64,000 bases of DNA from Agromyces rhizosphaerae (GTDB taxonomy: Bacteria; Actinomycetota; Actinomycetes; Actinomycetales; Microbacteriaceae). The notes under the pieces were generated by a model. It saw only the letters and a list, made by a program, of their open reading frames with translations. It ran no database searches and was not told where the DNA came from. Within the stretch, counting starts at the first letter, position 1, and each line of letters starts with the position of its first letter. Below are positions 51,995-61,061 of the stretch, in pieces. A program made the translations under genes and the position numbers. Where the stretch lies: the NCBI RefSeq assembly GCF_027925245.1, contig NZ_BSDP01000001.1:3534001-3598000 (forward strand). Direction: 5' to 3'.

Positions 51995-52177
51995 ATGACA
52001 GCGCGCGTCGAATTGATCGCTCAACTGACACAACGCCGTGACACCTTGCGGAAGGTGCTGGCCGAGGCGCGAAAGCTCAGCGACTCCGATCCGATGAGAC
52101 AGCGGTCGATGCGGTCGACAATCGAGAGCATGGAGGCGGAACTGAGGAAGATCGAACTGGATCTCAGCACTACCTGA
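51995..52177 (+). CDS. Small coiled-coil hypothetical protein
   Basis: The 60-residue protein, MTARVELIAQLTQRRDTLRK onward, is almost entirely charged and predicted helical with heptad-like spacing (RKLSDSDPMRQRSMR and ESMEAELRKIELDLSTT). It may be a coiled-coil dimer. No family is recognised. An AAAGGAA site and the TTGTCG/TATGGT promoter precede the ATG, supporting a real gene. It sits between the small-gene group and the IS element. Confidence 0.5.
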   Translation: MTARVELIAQLTQRRDTLRKVLAEARKLSDSDPMRQRSMRSTIESMEAELRKIELDLSTT

Positions 52178-52214
52178 CGCCAACGAGACCTCCCGGGGCG
52201 CTGATCGGATGAGC

Positions 52215-52238
52215 GACCCGGACCCGGACCCGGACCCG
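52215..52238. repeat. Hexanucleotide tandem repeat GACCCG x4
   Basis: Four direct copies of GACCCG lie between the small coiled-coil gene and the hairpin that ends the tRNA-Pro region. No function is evident. Confidence 0.7.
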
Positions 52239-52245
52239 GAACGAC

Positions 52246-52282
52246 GAAGCCCCGGCGAGAAATCACTTCTCACCGGGGCTTC
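52246..52282 (-). terminator. Strong hairpin, former terminator of tRNA-Pro
   Basis: GAAGCCCCGGCGAGAA (52246-52261) pairs with TTCTCACCGGGGCTTC (52267-52282), the one mismatch becoming G-U in the minus-strand RNA. The 16-nt copy of the tRNA 3' end directly follows at 52287-52302. Before the IS insertion this hairpin would have lain just downstream of tRNA-Pro. Confidence 0.7.
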
Positions 52283-52286
52283 TGCC

Positions 52287-52302
52287 ACGGTCGGGCTGAC
52301 AG
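52287..52302. repeat. Left direct repeat (target duplication), copy of tRNA-Pro 3' end
   Basis: ACGGTCGGGCTGACAG is identical to 53753-53768, where it is the 3' end of tRNA-Pro plus four flanking bases. It flanks the IS481 element. Target duplications of about 15 bp fall in the range reported for IS481. Confidence 0.82.
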
Positions 52303-52327
52303 TGTCTGGTGTCAGGACATCGTTGAC
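52303..52327 (+). repeat. IS481 left terminal inverted repeat
   Basis: Starts TGTC and ends ATCGTTGAC; it pairs with 53727-53751. Additional internal copies of the end motif lie at 52354-52362, 52377-52385, 52401-52409 and 52424-52432, at about 23-nt intervals. Confidence 0.75.
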
Positions 52328-52457
52328 GTGTGAGGGTGCCGATCGCGGTGCTGATCGTTGACGGATGTGTCGGGACATCGTTGACATCCGCGTCAGCGTG
52401 ATCGTTGACCGCTGTGTCGGGACATCGTTGACACCCTCGAAACCTGACGATGCCGGA

Positions 52458-53615
52458 GTGAAGCCGAAGAATCTCGTCATCGTCCGGGCCGTGCGCGAGC
52501 AGGGCCTCAACCACGCCGAAGCAGCAGCGAAGTTCGGCGTCACCCGCCAGTGGGTCCACACCCTCGTCACCCGCTACGACGCCGAAGGACCCGACGGGGT
52601 CGCCACCCGCTCCCGCGCCCCGCACACCCGACCCGGAACCACCCCCGCCCTGATCCGCGACCGTGTCGTCCAACAGCGCATCGACCTGACCGCCCAGGGC
52701 GCGGACGCCGGACCCGCGACGATCGCCTGGCACCTCGCACACGAGGGACACCAGGCCCCATCGACCGCGACCATCCGACGCATCCTGCACGCCGCGGGCC
52801 TGATCACCCCGACCCCGGGCAAACGCCCCCGCAGCTCCTACATCCGCTTCCAAGCCGAACTGCCCAACGAGTGCTGGCAAGCCGACATCACCCACTGGTA
52901 CCTCGCGAACGGCACCCGTGCAGAGATCCTCGACATCCTCGACGACCACTCCCGATTCCTCCTCGATATCCGCCCCGCGACCGCGTTCACCGGACCGATG
53001 GTCGTGACCGTGATGACCGAACTGATCAGCGCATACGGGCCACCGGCATCGACACTGACCGACAACGGGCTGGTGTTCACCACCCGACTCGCCCGCTACA
53101 AAGGCGCCCGCGGCGGATTCGAGAAACTCCTCGCCGCACACGACATCACCCAGAAGAACGGCCGCCCCGGCCACCCGCAGACCCAAGGCAAGATCGAACG
53201 CTTCCACCAGACCCTGAAGCGCTGGCTCCACGCACGACCACGACCCGACACGATCCAGGACCTGCACACCCTGCTGACCGAGTTCCGCACCTGGTACAAC
53301 ACCCAACGCCCCCACCGATCCACCGGCCGCAGAACCCCGGAACAGGCCTACACCGCCCTCCCGAAAGCCACCCCCACCGGCACCCGCACCACCGAATGGC
53401 GCTCCCGCACCGACCGCGTCGACGCGGTCGGAACACTCACCCTCCGCTACGCCGGAAGACTCCGCCACCTCGGCATCGGCAGAGCCCACGCCGGCACCCC
53501 AGTGCTCATGCTCATCCACGACCGAGACGTGTCCGTCAGCAACGCCGACACCGGAGAGATCATCGCCGAACACACCATCGACCCCAGCCGCGACTACCAA
53601 CCACGGAAACGATGA
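52458..53615 (+). CDS. IS481-family transposase
   Basis: The 385-residue protein has an N-terminal helix-turn-helix (NHAEAAAKFGVTRQWVHTLV) and a DDE integrase core with Asp143 in CWQADITHW, Asp202 in STLTDNGLVF and Glu247 in GKIERFHQTLKRWL. All three catalytic residues are present and no frameshift is seen, so the element could be active. GTG at 52458 was chosen because family members begin near KPKNLVIVRAV; an ATG at 52365 is possible but lies within the terminal repeats. A C-terminal region (HDRDVSVSNADTGEII) is typical. Confidence 0.92.
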   Translation: MKPKNLVIVRAVREQGLNHAEAAAKFGVTRQWVHTLVTRYDAEGPDGVATRSRAPHTRPGTTPALIRDRVVQQRIDLTAQGADAGPATIAWHLAHEGHQAPSTATIRRILHAAGLITPTPGKRPRSSYIRFQAELPNECWQADITHWYLANGTRAEILDILDDHSRFLLDIRPATAFTGPMVVTVMTELISAYGPPASTLTDNGLVFTTRLARYKGARGGFEKLLAAHDITQKNGRPGHPQTQGKIERFHQTLKRWLHARPRPDTIQDLHTLLTEFRTWYNTQRPHRSTGRRTPEQAYTALPKATPTGTRTTEWRSRTDRVDAVGTLTLRYAGRLRHLGIGRAHAGTPVLMLIHDRDVSVSNADTGEIIAEHTIDPSRDYQPRKR

Positions 53616-53705
53616 CCCCGCGTCAACGATGACCCGACACACCACGTCAACGACAACACGACCCACCAGGCCGCGCCACCGACACCCCCGCCGAACCCAC
53701 AAAAA

Positions 53706-53750
53706 GTCCTGAGCCGCGACACGTTCGTAAACGATGTCGCGACTCAGGAC
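53706..53750 (-). terminator. Terminator hairpin with T-run inside the IS right end
   Basis: GTCCTGAGTCGCGACA pairs with TGTCGCGGCTCAGGAC on the minus strand (one G-U), followed by TTTTTG. It lies directly downstream of tRNA-Pro, so it now ends that transcript in place of the displaced hairpin, and it also contains the IS right terminal repeat. Confidence 0.75.
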
Positions 53751-53751
53751 A
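53727..53751 (-). repeat. IS481 right terminal inverted repeat
   Basis: Reverse complement of the left repeat with about 19 of 25 matches, beginning TGTC. Internal partial copies of the end motif lie at 53622-53641 and 53646-53665. Confidence 0.72.
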
Positions 53752-53756
53752 AACGG

Positions 53757-53830
<74 letters not shown>

Positions 53831-53893
53831 TGGACAACCTGACCATCATAACGGAGCACCGGCCCCGCGAACGAATCGGCACCGCGGCGAATC

Positions 53894-56002
53894 TCAGAGC
53901 AGCTTGCCGATCATCGCGGCGGCCCGCGCGGCGCCGTCCGTCTCGACCGGCCGGTAGTCGACGGGCGCCCCGACGAGCGACGCCATGGCGCTCGCGAGCG
54001 CGTCGGGCGAGAGCTCCGAGTACTGCATGCAGCGGCCCGCGCGATACCGATCCAGCCGTGCCCGCACGTGGAAGTTCTGCTCGAAGTGGTCGCGCAGCGG
54101 CACGTAGATGAACGGCACCCGGCAGGCGGCGAGCTCCATGGTGGTCGTGAGGCCGCCCTGCACGATCGCCAGGTCGCACGCGGCGAGGTGGCGGTAGAGC
54201 CGGTCGACGTAGGCGCGGTACTCGACGCCGTCGATCTGCGGCAACGTGGCCGGGTCGATCCGCGGGCCGGTCACCACGATCATCCGCAGCTCCGGGATCG
54301 CCCGCTTCGCCTCCGGGTAGGAGGCCACGACCCGGCGGATCAGGTCGGTGCCGACGCCCGACCCGCCGACCGAGACGATGCACACCCGCTCGTCGTCGCG
54401 GTACCCGAGCTCGGCCCGCAACGCCTCGCGCGAACCGAGCGCCGCCGGGTCGAAGCCGGTCACGTACCCGGCGAAGTCGAAGTGCTCCTCGGTCCAGTCG
54501 CGAATCAGCGGCATCCCCTCGCCGAACCGGTCGGGCACGATGTCGTCGGGCGAGCCGACGAACACCGCGGCGTCGCGCACCCGCCCGTAGCGCTCGACGT
54601 GGGTGATCATCTCCTGGTTGTAGTCGGCCACGACCGCCGCCTCGCGGGCCCCGCGCTCGGGGATCGGCAGGTACCCGACGAAGTCGGTCATCCACGCGAG
54701 CGCCCCGCGCTTCAGGTTCGGGTTCTCGTGCAGGTAGTGGTCGACCTCCCACGACTCGTCGGCGATGATCAGGTCGTACTCGCCGCGCTGGGCGACCTCG
54801 TCGAACACCATGAAGTTGTGCACGAGGATCTCGTCCATCGTGCGCAGCGACTGGAACACCGCGAGCGAGTGGTCGCTGCACTCCGACTCGATGTGCGCAG
54901 ATTCGCCGGCGAGAGCAGCGGATGCCTCGTGGATGCGCTCCCCCGCGGCATCCAGCACCCGGGTCACCGGGTCCTGTGCGAGCCAGTCGATCTGCAGGTC
55001 CGGATGCAGCGTGCGCAGCTCCCCCGCGATCGCGATGTCCCGACGGGCGTGCCCGAGCCCGATCGGCGACGACAGGTAGAGCGCCGTCTTGGGCCTCGCG
55101 ATGCCGACGTGCCAGGTGGCCGCCTCGTCGCGCAGGCCGTAGACGCGGTCGGCGAACCCCTTGATCAGGTGGTTGACCTTCACCGGGAACCGCGTGTGCG
55201 GCGAGTGCCCCGAACCCTCGATCAGCACCAGGTCGGAGCCCGGGATCCACGCGTGCATGAGCTCCGAGCTGCCCGGGTGGACGATCTGGTCATCGGTGCC
55301 GTGCAGCAACAGCACCGGCACGTCGATGGAGCGGATGCGGCGCTCCATGTCCTCCAGGTCGAGGTCGGCGTAGTCCTCCTCGAGCGCCGCGAGCACGTCG
55401 CCGGTCGTCTCCATGGCCCAGCCGACCCCGTCGTCCCACGCCTTCGTGGAGTGCGGGTCGGAGACGACCTGGGCGACGAACCACTCGGCGAAGTCGCGGT
55501 AGTCGGTGCGCCAGTAGTCGGGGTCGTACTTCGCCCAGCCCTCCGGCTTCTCCCCCGGTGCGGGCGCAACGGGGGCAGCCCGGTCGACCATCGGCACGAC
55601 CCACTCGTGCGCCGCCCCGATGGTCACGACCCCGTCGACCCGCTCCGGATGCAGCGCGGCGAGCGTGAGCGCGAGCTCACCGCCCATCGAGTAGCCCACG
55701 ACGACGCACCGCTCGGTGCCCGTCGCGTCGAGCACCGCGATCGCGTCGGCGTCGCGGTTCCCCCACGAATAGCGTCCCGCGTCGGCCGGCCGCGACGACT
55801 TCCCGTTGCCCACCGCGTCGAACAGCACCACGCGGTAGTGCCGGGCGAGGAACGACACCTGCATCTTCCAGTTGCGCGAGTGCACGAGCTCCCACGTCGG
55901 CGCGAGCAGGATCGTCGGTCCGTCCTCGCCGTACACCTCCCAGTGGACGCTCGCCCCGTCGCGCTCGACCGTGCCCTCGGTCGTCGGCATCGTCGCCCTC
56001 AT
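53894..56002 (-). CDS. Fused alpha/beta hydrolase and GT1-like glycosyltransferase
   Basis: The 702-residue protein is a fusion. Residues 1-290 form an alpha/beta hydrolase with nucleophile elbow GYSMGG (Ser105), acid region LLLHGTDDQIV (Asp237/238) and GSGHSPHTR (His266). Residues about 305-700 form a glycosyltransferase of MGT/GT1 fold: ALYLSSPIGLGHARRD at the start and ACDLAIVQGGLTTTMELAACRVPF as the sugar-donor-side signature, with PLRDHFEQNFHVRARLDRY later. The ATG overlaps the TetR stop (ATGA). It may modify a small molecule, glycosylating and/or hydrolysing it; the substrate is unknown. Confidence 0.83.
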   Translation of the reverse strand: MRATMPTTEGTVERDGASVHWEVYGEDGPTILLAPTWELVHSRNWKMQVSFLARHYRVVLFDAVGNGKSSRPADAGRYSWGNRDADAIAVLDATGTERCVVVGYSMGGELALTLAALHPERVDGVVTIGAAHEWVVPMVDRAAPVAPAPGEKPEGWAKYDPDYWRTDYRDFAEWFVAQVVSDPHSTKAWDDGVGWAMETTGDVLAALEEDYADLDLEDMERRIRSIDVPVLLLHGTDDQIVHPGSSELMHAWIPGSDLVLIEGSGHSPHTRFPVKVNHLIKGFADRVYGLRDEAATWHVGIARPKTALYLSSPIGLGHARRDIAIAGELRTLHPDLQIDWLAQDPVTRVLDAAGERIHEASAALAGESAHIESECSDHSLAVFQSLRTMDEILVHNFMVFDEVAQRGEYDLIIADESWEVDHYLHENPNLKRGALAWMTDFVGYLPIPERGAREAAVVADYNQEMITHVERYGRVRDAAVFVGSPDDIVPDRFGEGMPLIRDWTEEHFDFAGYVTGFDPAALGSREALRAELGYRDDERVCIVSVGGSGVGTDLIRRVVASYPEAKRAIPELRMIVVTGPRIDPATLPQIDGVEYRAYVDRLYRHLAACDLAIVQGGLTTTMELAACRVPFIYVPLRDHFEQNFHVRARLDRYRAGRCMQYSELSPDALASAMASLVGAPVDYRPVETDGAARAAAMIGKLL

Positions 56003-56613
56003 GACCGCACCTCCTGCTCGAGCGCCGCCAGGCGCGCCTCCTCGGCGGCGATCAGCCGCCCGATCGCCCGCAGTGCATCGCGGAACGGCCTGGTCGGCCC
56101 CTCGGTGCCGCTCAGGATCATCGCCTCCGCACCGATGAACGCCGCACTCACGAGCGCGACCATCTCCTCGACGGTCAGGGCACCGAATCGGATGCCTCGG
56201 GCCGACGCGCGCCGCGCGGCATCCGTCAGCACCGCGGTCCACCCGTCGTAGACCCGGCGGACCCGCGCGCCCACGACCTCGGTCGACCAGCCGGCCGCCA
56301 TCATCTCGTGCAGGATGCGCACGTAGCCGGATTCGAGGTCGTCGTCGAGGTAGTCGCACGCGCGCTTCCACTGACTCGACAGGGGCTCGTCGCCCGCGTA
56401 GAGCGCGGACTGCCGGGCGACGAGGCTCGCGTCCTCCGCCTCGAGCACGCTCAGCACGAGCTGCTCGCGCGTGCCGAAGTGGTAGTGGATCTGCGACTGC
56501 GGCACGCCGGCCTCGTCGGCGACCTTGCGCGTCGAGAGCGCGGCGAACCCGTCGCGCAGCACCAGCTCCCGCGCCGCGCCGAGGATCGCCGCCTGGGTCT
56601 CGCTGCTCGACAT
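55999..56613 (-). CDS. TetR-family regulator
   Basis: The 204-residue regulator has LVLRDGFAALSTRKVADEAGVPQSQIHYHFGTREQL as its DNA-binding part (key AGVPQSQIHYHFG) and a helical ligand domain. The stop overlaps the following fused enzyme by 4 nt, so both form one unit. Inverted repeats with CGATCG and GTTCG/CGAAC lie at about 56630-56660, just upstream, and may be its operator. A lipophilic or xenobiotic ligand is plausible; nothing specific is shown. Confidence 0.88.
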   Translation of the reverse strand: MSSSETQAAILGAARELVLRDGFAALSTRKVADEAGVPQSQIHYHFGTREQLVLSVLEAEDASLVARQSALYAGDEPLSSQWKRACDYLDDDLESGYVRILHEMMAAGWSTEVVGARVRRVYDGWTAVLTDAARRASARGIRFGALTVEEMVALVSAAFIGAEAMILSGTEGPTRPFRDALRAIGRLIAAEEARLAALEQEVRS

Positions 56614-56629
56614 CGTGCCCCCTTGCCCT

Positions 56630-56660
56630 GTTCGATCGCTTTTCGGTCGATCGCCCGAAC
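56630..56660. promoter_or_regulatory. Candidate TetR operator
   Basis: GTTCG (56630-56634) and CGAAC (56656-56660) flank two CGATCG palindromes in an AT-richer segment just upstream of the TetR start. The dyad is imperfect, so this is a moderate-confidence operator. Confidence 0.45.
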
Positions 56661-56746
56661 GAATTGCAACGAAGGTACCGCGACGCTCGACGCCTGTCAA
56701 CGACTCGGGCGCGCCATCCGCAGATCGATCGCCGCCGCCCGCGCAC

Positions 56747-57640
56747 TCAGCCGATCGATTTGGCGAATCGATCGCGGGCGCGCCGCAGCTCCTGCGCCGC
56801 GTCAGGGAACTCCGCCAGATGCCGCGCAGCAGTCGACTCGGCCGCCGAAGCGAGCCGGTCGTATCCCTCCGCCGTCTCGCCGTGGTGCGCCGCGTGCGCG
56901 CCCGCACGCCGTGCGTGCCGGGCGAAGACGAGCGCGTCGCGCTGGTCGCCGAGCAGGTCGTGGATCCGCTCCCCCGCCGCGCCGAGCTCGCGCGCGGCGT
57001 CGCCGAGCACCTCTGCCGGCGGCGCCGACACCGCCTCGGCGGCGTAGCGCAGCCGGCGGGCGGCCTTGCGGGCGCGATGCAGCCGTTCGAGCGAGTCGTC
57101 GGCGGCCCTCGCCCGTCGTACCGCCCGCTTCGCCTCGCTCGCGAGCAGCCCGTTGAGCGCCGGCACCGCAGCCGCGTCGGCACCGGGCGCGAACGGCGGG
57201 TCGGCGCAGAAGGCCTCCAACTCCGCCGCCCGCGCAACGGCACGCGCGCCGTCCATCAGTTCGACGAGCCGCGCGTGCGCGACGCCGTACTCGACCCGCG
57301 GGCCGTCGACGAGCCGATCGCGCATCGCCGCGGTCTCCCCCGCGAACCCGTCGAGCGCCTCCTCGGCGAAGCCCACGCGCACCTCGAGGTCGCGCACGAC
57401 GCCGAGGTCTGCGCCGAACTCGCGGTACGCACGCCGCAGGTGCTCGACGCGTGCCTCGTCGAACAGCGGACGGTACGCGGCCAGCACGCTGCGCAGCCGG
57501 CGCACGTGGGTGCGGAGCTGGTGCACGGCGTCGGGCTCATCGGCCCGCGCCTCAGGCTCCAACTCGCGGATGCGCGCGGCGATCGCCCCGACGGCCGCCA
57601 TCACGGCGTCGCCGGCACGCTCCGGTGCATCCGCCCCCAT
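56747..57640 (-). CDS. CHAD-domain protein
   Basis: The 297-residue protein is helical with conserved His/Arg stretches: VHQLRTHVRRLRSVLAAYRPLFDEA, LGVVRDLEVRV and LHRARKAARRLRYAAEAV. This is the CHAD domain, which binds polyphosphate granules. No ppk or VTC-type partner is in the window. ATG at 57640 lies 6 nt from TAGCCT; the GTG three bases upstream would be within the promoter spacing and is less likely. It is placed between TetR and der. Confidence 0.87.
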   Translation of the reverse strand: MGADAPERAGDAVMAAVGAIAARIRELEPEARADEPDAVHQLRTHVRRLRSVLAAYRPLFDEARVEHLRRAYREFGADLGVVRDLEVRVGFAEEALDGFAGETAAMRDRLVDGPRVEYGVAHARLVELMDGARAVARAAELEAFCADPPFAPGADAAAVPALNGLLASEAKRAVRRARAADDSLERLHRARKAARRLRYAAEAVSAPPAEVLGDAARELGAAGERIHDLLGDQRDALVFARHARRAGAHAAHHGETAEGYDRLASAAESTAARHLAEFPDAAQELRRARDRFAKSIG

Positions 57641-57646
57641 CACCTC

Positions 57647-57652
57647 AGGCTA
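57647..57652 (-). promoter_or_regulatory. -10 hexamer TAGCCT, leaderless start at 57640
   Basis: Minus-strand TAGCCT plus 6 nt plus ATG of the CHAD gene. Confidence 0.55.
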
Positions 57653-57713
57653 GCGAGCGGTGCGACCGGTCGAGCGGGCGCCGCCACGCGGCATCCGCCC
57701 GCCCCTGTATGAG

Positions 57714-59225
57714 CTACGTGCGCGGCCGCTTCTCGCGCACGCGCATGTTCGTGACGATCGGCGTGCCCTCGAAGCCGTACACCTCGCGCAGGCGCCGCTG
57801 GATGAACCGGCGGTAGCCCGGGTCGAGGAACCCGGTCGTGAACAGCACGAACGTCGGCGGGCGGGTCGCCGCCTGGGTGCCGAACAGGATGCGCGGCTGC
57901 TTGCCGCCGCGGAGCGGGTGCGGGTGCTCCTGCACGAGCTCGGTGAGGAAGGCGTTGAACTTGCCCGTGGGGATGCGCGTGTCCCACGACTCGAGCGCGG
58001 TCTCGAGGGCGGGCACGAGCTTCTCGAGGTGCCGGCCGGTGCGCGCCGAGATGTTGACGCGCGGCGCCCAGGCCACGTGGTGCAGGTCCTGCTCGATCTC
58101 GCGCTCGAGGTAGCGGCGGCGGTCGTCGTCGAGCAGGTCCCACTTGTTGAACGCGAGCACGAGGGCTCGGCCCGACTCGAGCACGAGGTCGATGATGCGC
58201 ACGTCCTGCTCGCTGAGCGCCTCGGTCACGTCGAGCAGCACGACCGCGACCTCGGCCTTCTCGAGCGCGGCCTGGGTGCGCAGCGAGGCGTAGAAGTCGG
58301 CGCCCTGCTGCAGGTGCACGCGGCGGCGGATGCCGGCGGTGTCGACGAAGCGCCAGACCTTGCCGCCGAGCTCGATCTGCTCGTCGACCGGGTCGCGGGT
58401 GGTGCCGGCGAGGTCGTTCACGACCACGCGCTCCTCGCGGGCGGCCTTGTTCAGCAGGCTCGACTTGCCGACGTTCGGGCGGCCGAGGATCGCCACGCGG
58501 CGAGGCCCGCCGACCTCCTGCTTCGCGACCGCCGACTCCTGCGGCAGCACCTTGAAGACGGCTTCGAGCAGGTCGGCCACGCCCCGGCCGTGCAGCGCCG
58601 AGACGGGGTGCGGCTCGTCGAGGCCGAGGTTCCAGAGCACCGCGGCCTCGGGCTCCTGGCGGGCGTCGTCGACCTTGTTCGCCACGAGGAAGACGGGCTT
58701 CTTCGCCTGGCGCAGCAGGCGCACGACGTGCTCGTCGGTCGCGGTGGCGCCCACGGTCGCGTCGACCACGAACAGCACGACGTCGCACAGCTCGATCGCG
58801 ACCTCGGCCTGGGCGGCGACGGAGGCGTCGATGCCGCGCGCGTCGGGCTCCCACCCGCCCGTGTCGACGAGCGTGAACCGGCGGTCGAGCCACTCGCCCT
58901 TGTACGACACGCGGTCGCGGGTCACGCCCGGGGTGTCCTCCACGACGGCCTCGCGGCGCCCGAGGATGCGGTTCACGAGCGCCGACTTGCCGACGTTCGG
59001 CCGGCCGACGATCGCGATGACCGGCAGCGCGGGCAGGTAGCGCACGCCCTCCTCGTCGAGGTCGCCGCCCTCCAGCACCTCGAGGTCGTCGTCGTCGAGG
59101 TCGTACTCGTCGAGGCCGCTGCGCAGCACCGCCGCGCGCTGGTCGGCGAGGTCGTCGTCGACTTCCGCGAGGCGCTCGACGAGGTCGTCCTCGACGCCCT
59201 CGTAGTCGTCGTCGGGGTTGCTCAT
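57714..59225 (-). CDS. der: GTPase Der (EngA)
   Basis: Der is a tandem GTPase needed for 50S ribosome assembly. The 503-residue protein has two G domains with [13 protein letters not shown] (near 73) and [13 protein letters not shown] (near 248), plus DTGGW and DTAGI switch motifs, NKVD and NKWD G4 motifs, and a C-terminal KH-like region. An acidic, Asp/Glu-rich N-terminal extension of about 60 residues precedes the first G domain; it is not in E. coli Der. The ATG overlaps cmk by 4 nt. Confidence 0.95.
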   Translation of the reverse strand: MSNPDDDYEGVEDDLVERLAEVDDDLADQRAAVLRSGLDEYDLDDDDLEVLEGGDLDEEGVRYLPALPVIAIVGRPNVGKSALVNRILGRREAVVEDTPGVTRDRVSYKGEWLDRRFTLVDTGGWEPDARGIDASVAAQAEVAIELCDVVLFVVDATVGATATDEHVVRLLRQAKKPVFLVANKVDDARQEPEAAVLWNLGLDEPHPVSALHGRGVADLLEAVFKVLPQESAVAKQEVGGPRRVAILGRPNVGKSSLLNKAAREERVVVNDLAGTTRDPVDEQIELGGKVWRFVDTAGIRRRVHLQQGADFYASLRTQAALEKAEVAVVLLDVTEALSEQDVRIIDLVLESGRALVLAFNKWDLLDDDRRRYLEREIEQDLHHVAWAPRVNISARTGRHLEKLVPALETALESWDTRIPTGKFNAFLTELVQEHPHPLRGGKQPRILFGTQAATRPPTFVLFTTGFLDPGYRRFIQRRLREVYGFEGTPIVTNMRVREKRPRT

Positions 59226-59968
59226 CGTGCTGCTCCCTGTTCGGTGGGTGCCTCGGCAGCATTCTGGTCGGATGCCCCGCCTGCGCGGAACCCCCGCCCG
59301 CCGAGCGCATCGATCACGTCGATGACGGCGTCCACGGTCTGTTCGAAGTCGAGGTGGGTCGAGTCGACCGTCGTCACGCCCTCGGCGGCGGTCATGAAGT
59401 CGACGACCTGCGCGTCGGCGCGGTCGCGGCGACGCAGCTGCTCGCCGGCACCGTCGGCCGAGGAGCCCACGAGTTCGGCGGTGCGGCGCGCGATGCGCAC
59501 CTCCTCGTCGGCGGTCAGCAGGATGCGCACGGGCGCGTCAGGCGCCACCACGGTCGTGATGTCGCGGCCCTCGATGACGATGCCCGCCTGGGGGGCATCC
59601 GCTGCGATGACCCGGAAGCGTGCGATGAGCTCGCGCCGCACCTCGGGCACGCGCGCGATCGCGCTCACGACCGCGGAGATGCGGGGCTCGCGGATCGCGG
59701 CCGTCACGTCGACCCGGCCGACGTGCACGATCGCACCGGTGTTGTCGGTGCCGAGGTCGAGCGCGAAGGCCGGCAGGTGCGCGATCACCGCGCCCGCGTC
59801 CTCGGGGTCGAGTCCGGCGTCGAGCACGCTCCACGCGAGCGCGCGGTAGGCGGCGCCCGTGTCGAGGATGCCGAAGCCGAGCCGGCGGGCGACCGCCTTG
59901 CTCACGCTCGACTTGCCGCTGCCCGCGGGCCCGTCGATCGCCACGACCATGGTCTGCTGCTGCATCAT
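59222..59968 (-). CDS. cmk: Cytidylate kinase
   Basis: Cmk phosphorylates CMP and dCMP. The 248-residue protein begins [24 protein letters not shown] with an intact P-loop after a short MMQQQTM lead, and has DTGAAYRA and [20 protein letters not shown]. The (D)DR region is present in [10 protein letters not shown] Gly/Ala-rich C-terminal tail of about 30 residues is extra. ATG at 59968 overlaps the tyrA stop by 4 nt (ATGA) and the stop overlaps der by 4 nt. It belongs to a coupled set running from parA to der. Confidence 0.94.
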   Translation of the reverse strand: MMQQQTMVVAIDGPAGSGKSSVSKAVARRLGFGILDTGAAYRALAWSVLDAGLDPEDAGAVIAHLPAFALDLGTDNTGAIVHVGRVDVTAAIREPRISAVVSAIARVPEVRRELIARFRVIAADAPQAGIVIEGRDITTVVAPDAPVRILLTADEEVRIARRTAELVGSSADGAGEQLRRRDRADAQVVDFMTAAEGVTTVDSTHLDFEQTVDAVIDVIDALGGRGFRAGGASDQNAAEAPTEQGAAR

Positions 59969-61047
59969 CCCGCAATCCGCCAGCCGCGCTGGCTCAGTTC
60001 CTCGATGAGCGACTCGACCGCCTCGGGCACGATCGCCAGCTCGGCGAGGCCCACGGGCGCGCCGGGCGAGTGCTCCATGCGGAAGTCCTCGATGTTCACG
60101 CCGATGTCGCCGACGTCCTGGAAGAGCTGTGCGAGCTGCCCCGGACGGTCGTCGACCATGACGACCACGGGGGTGAAGCGCCGGTCGACGCCGTGCTTGC
60201 CGGGCAGGCGGCCGACACCGGAGTTGCCGCCGGCCAGCTCCTCGGCGATGCGACGACGCGCGCCCGGCGCGTCGACGTCGCCGAGCGCGTCGATGAACCG
60301 GTCGAGGTCGTCGCGGTAGGCGGTGAGGATGTCGCGGACCGGCGCCGCGTTCGCGCCGAGGATCTGCACCCAGAGCTGCGGGTCGCTCGCCGCGACGCGG
60401 GTGACGTCGCGCACACCCTGACCGGCGAGGTTCAGCGCCGAGGGCGCGCCGTCGACCAAGCGCCGGGCCATGAGGCTCGACACGACCTGCGGCACGTGCG
60501 AGATGAGCGCGACGGCGGCGTCGTGCTGCTCGGGGGTCATCTCGACGAGCGTCGCGCCGAGGTCGAGGATGAGGTCGTCGACGACCCCGCCCCGCCGGTA
60601 GGAGATGCCGTCGTGCGCGGCGACCACCCACGGGCGGCCGGCGAACAGGTCGGCGCGGCCCGACATGGGGCCGCCGCGCTCGCGGCCGGCGAGCGGGTGC
60701 GAGCCGATGTAGCGCGACACGTCGGCGCCGCGCGCCGTGAGCTCGTCGAGCACGCGCAGCTTCACGCTCGCGACGTCGGTCACGATCGCCTCGGGGTACG
60801 CCTCGAGCTCGGCCGCGATGACGTCTGCCGTGACATCCGGCGGCACGCAGACGACGACGAGCTGCGGCTCATCGCCCTCGGCAGGCGCGCGCCCGGCGCC
60901 GTAGTCGACGGCGATGCCGAGGTGCGTCGGCGACGCGTCGGCGAGGATCACGTCGATGCCGCGCGCGCGCAGGCCGAGACCCACGCTCGACCCGAGCAGT
61001 CCGACCCCGACGACGCGCACCGGTCCGGTGAGGCGACTGTCGGCCAC
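59965..61047 (-). CDS. tyrA: Prephenate dehydrogenase with ACT domain
   Basis: TyrA oxidatively decarboxylates prephenate to hydroxyphenylpyruvate for tyrosine synthesis. The 360-residue protein has an N-terminal NAD fold ([21 protein letters not shown]) and the active-site stretch [13 protein letters not shown]. The C-terminal ACT domain, from about residue 288, is [19 protein letters not shown], which suggests tyrosine feedback binding. GTG at 61047 is set by AGGGGA 7 nt upstream. aroG at 10-11 kb starts the same pathway. It is coupled to cmk. Confidence 0.92.
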   Translation of the reverse strand: MADSRLTGPVRVVGVGLLGSSVGLGLRARGIDVILADASPTHLGIAVDYGAGRAPAEGDEPQLVVVCVPPDVTADVIAAELEAYPEAIVTDVASVKLRVLDELTARGADVSRYIGSHPLAGRERGGPMSGRADLFAGRPWVVAAHDGISYRRGGVVDDLILDLGATLVEMTPEQHDAAVALISHVPQVVSSLMARRLVDGAPSALNLAGQGVRDVTRVAASDPQLWVQILGANAAPVRDILTAYRDDLDRFIDALGDVDAPGARRRIAEELAGGNSGVGRLPGKHGVDRRFTPVVVMVDDRPGQLAQLFQDVGDIGVNIEDFRMEHSPGAPVGLAELAIVPEAVESLIEELSQRGWRIAG

Positions 61048-61061
61048 TGGTGATTCCCCTC

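Larger units (their letters stand above)
52302..53752 (+). mobile_element. IS481-family insertion sequence
   Basis: About 1.45 kb bounded by imperfect inverted repeats of about 25 bp (52303-52327 and 53727-53751, 19 of 25 matching by eye) and by a 15-16 bp direct repeat. It encodes one DDE transposase. Each end has further internal copies of the motif ATCGTTGAC. Insertion is exactly at the 3' end of tRNA-Pro. The exact outer base is ambiguous by one or two positions. Confidence 0.85.

Noticed and set aside
51540..51998. A 152-codon plus-strand frame over the small-gene island
   Set aside because: No ribosome binding site, overlaps a gene on the other strand with a plausible start, and shows no family features.
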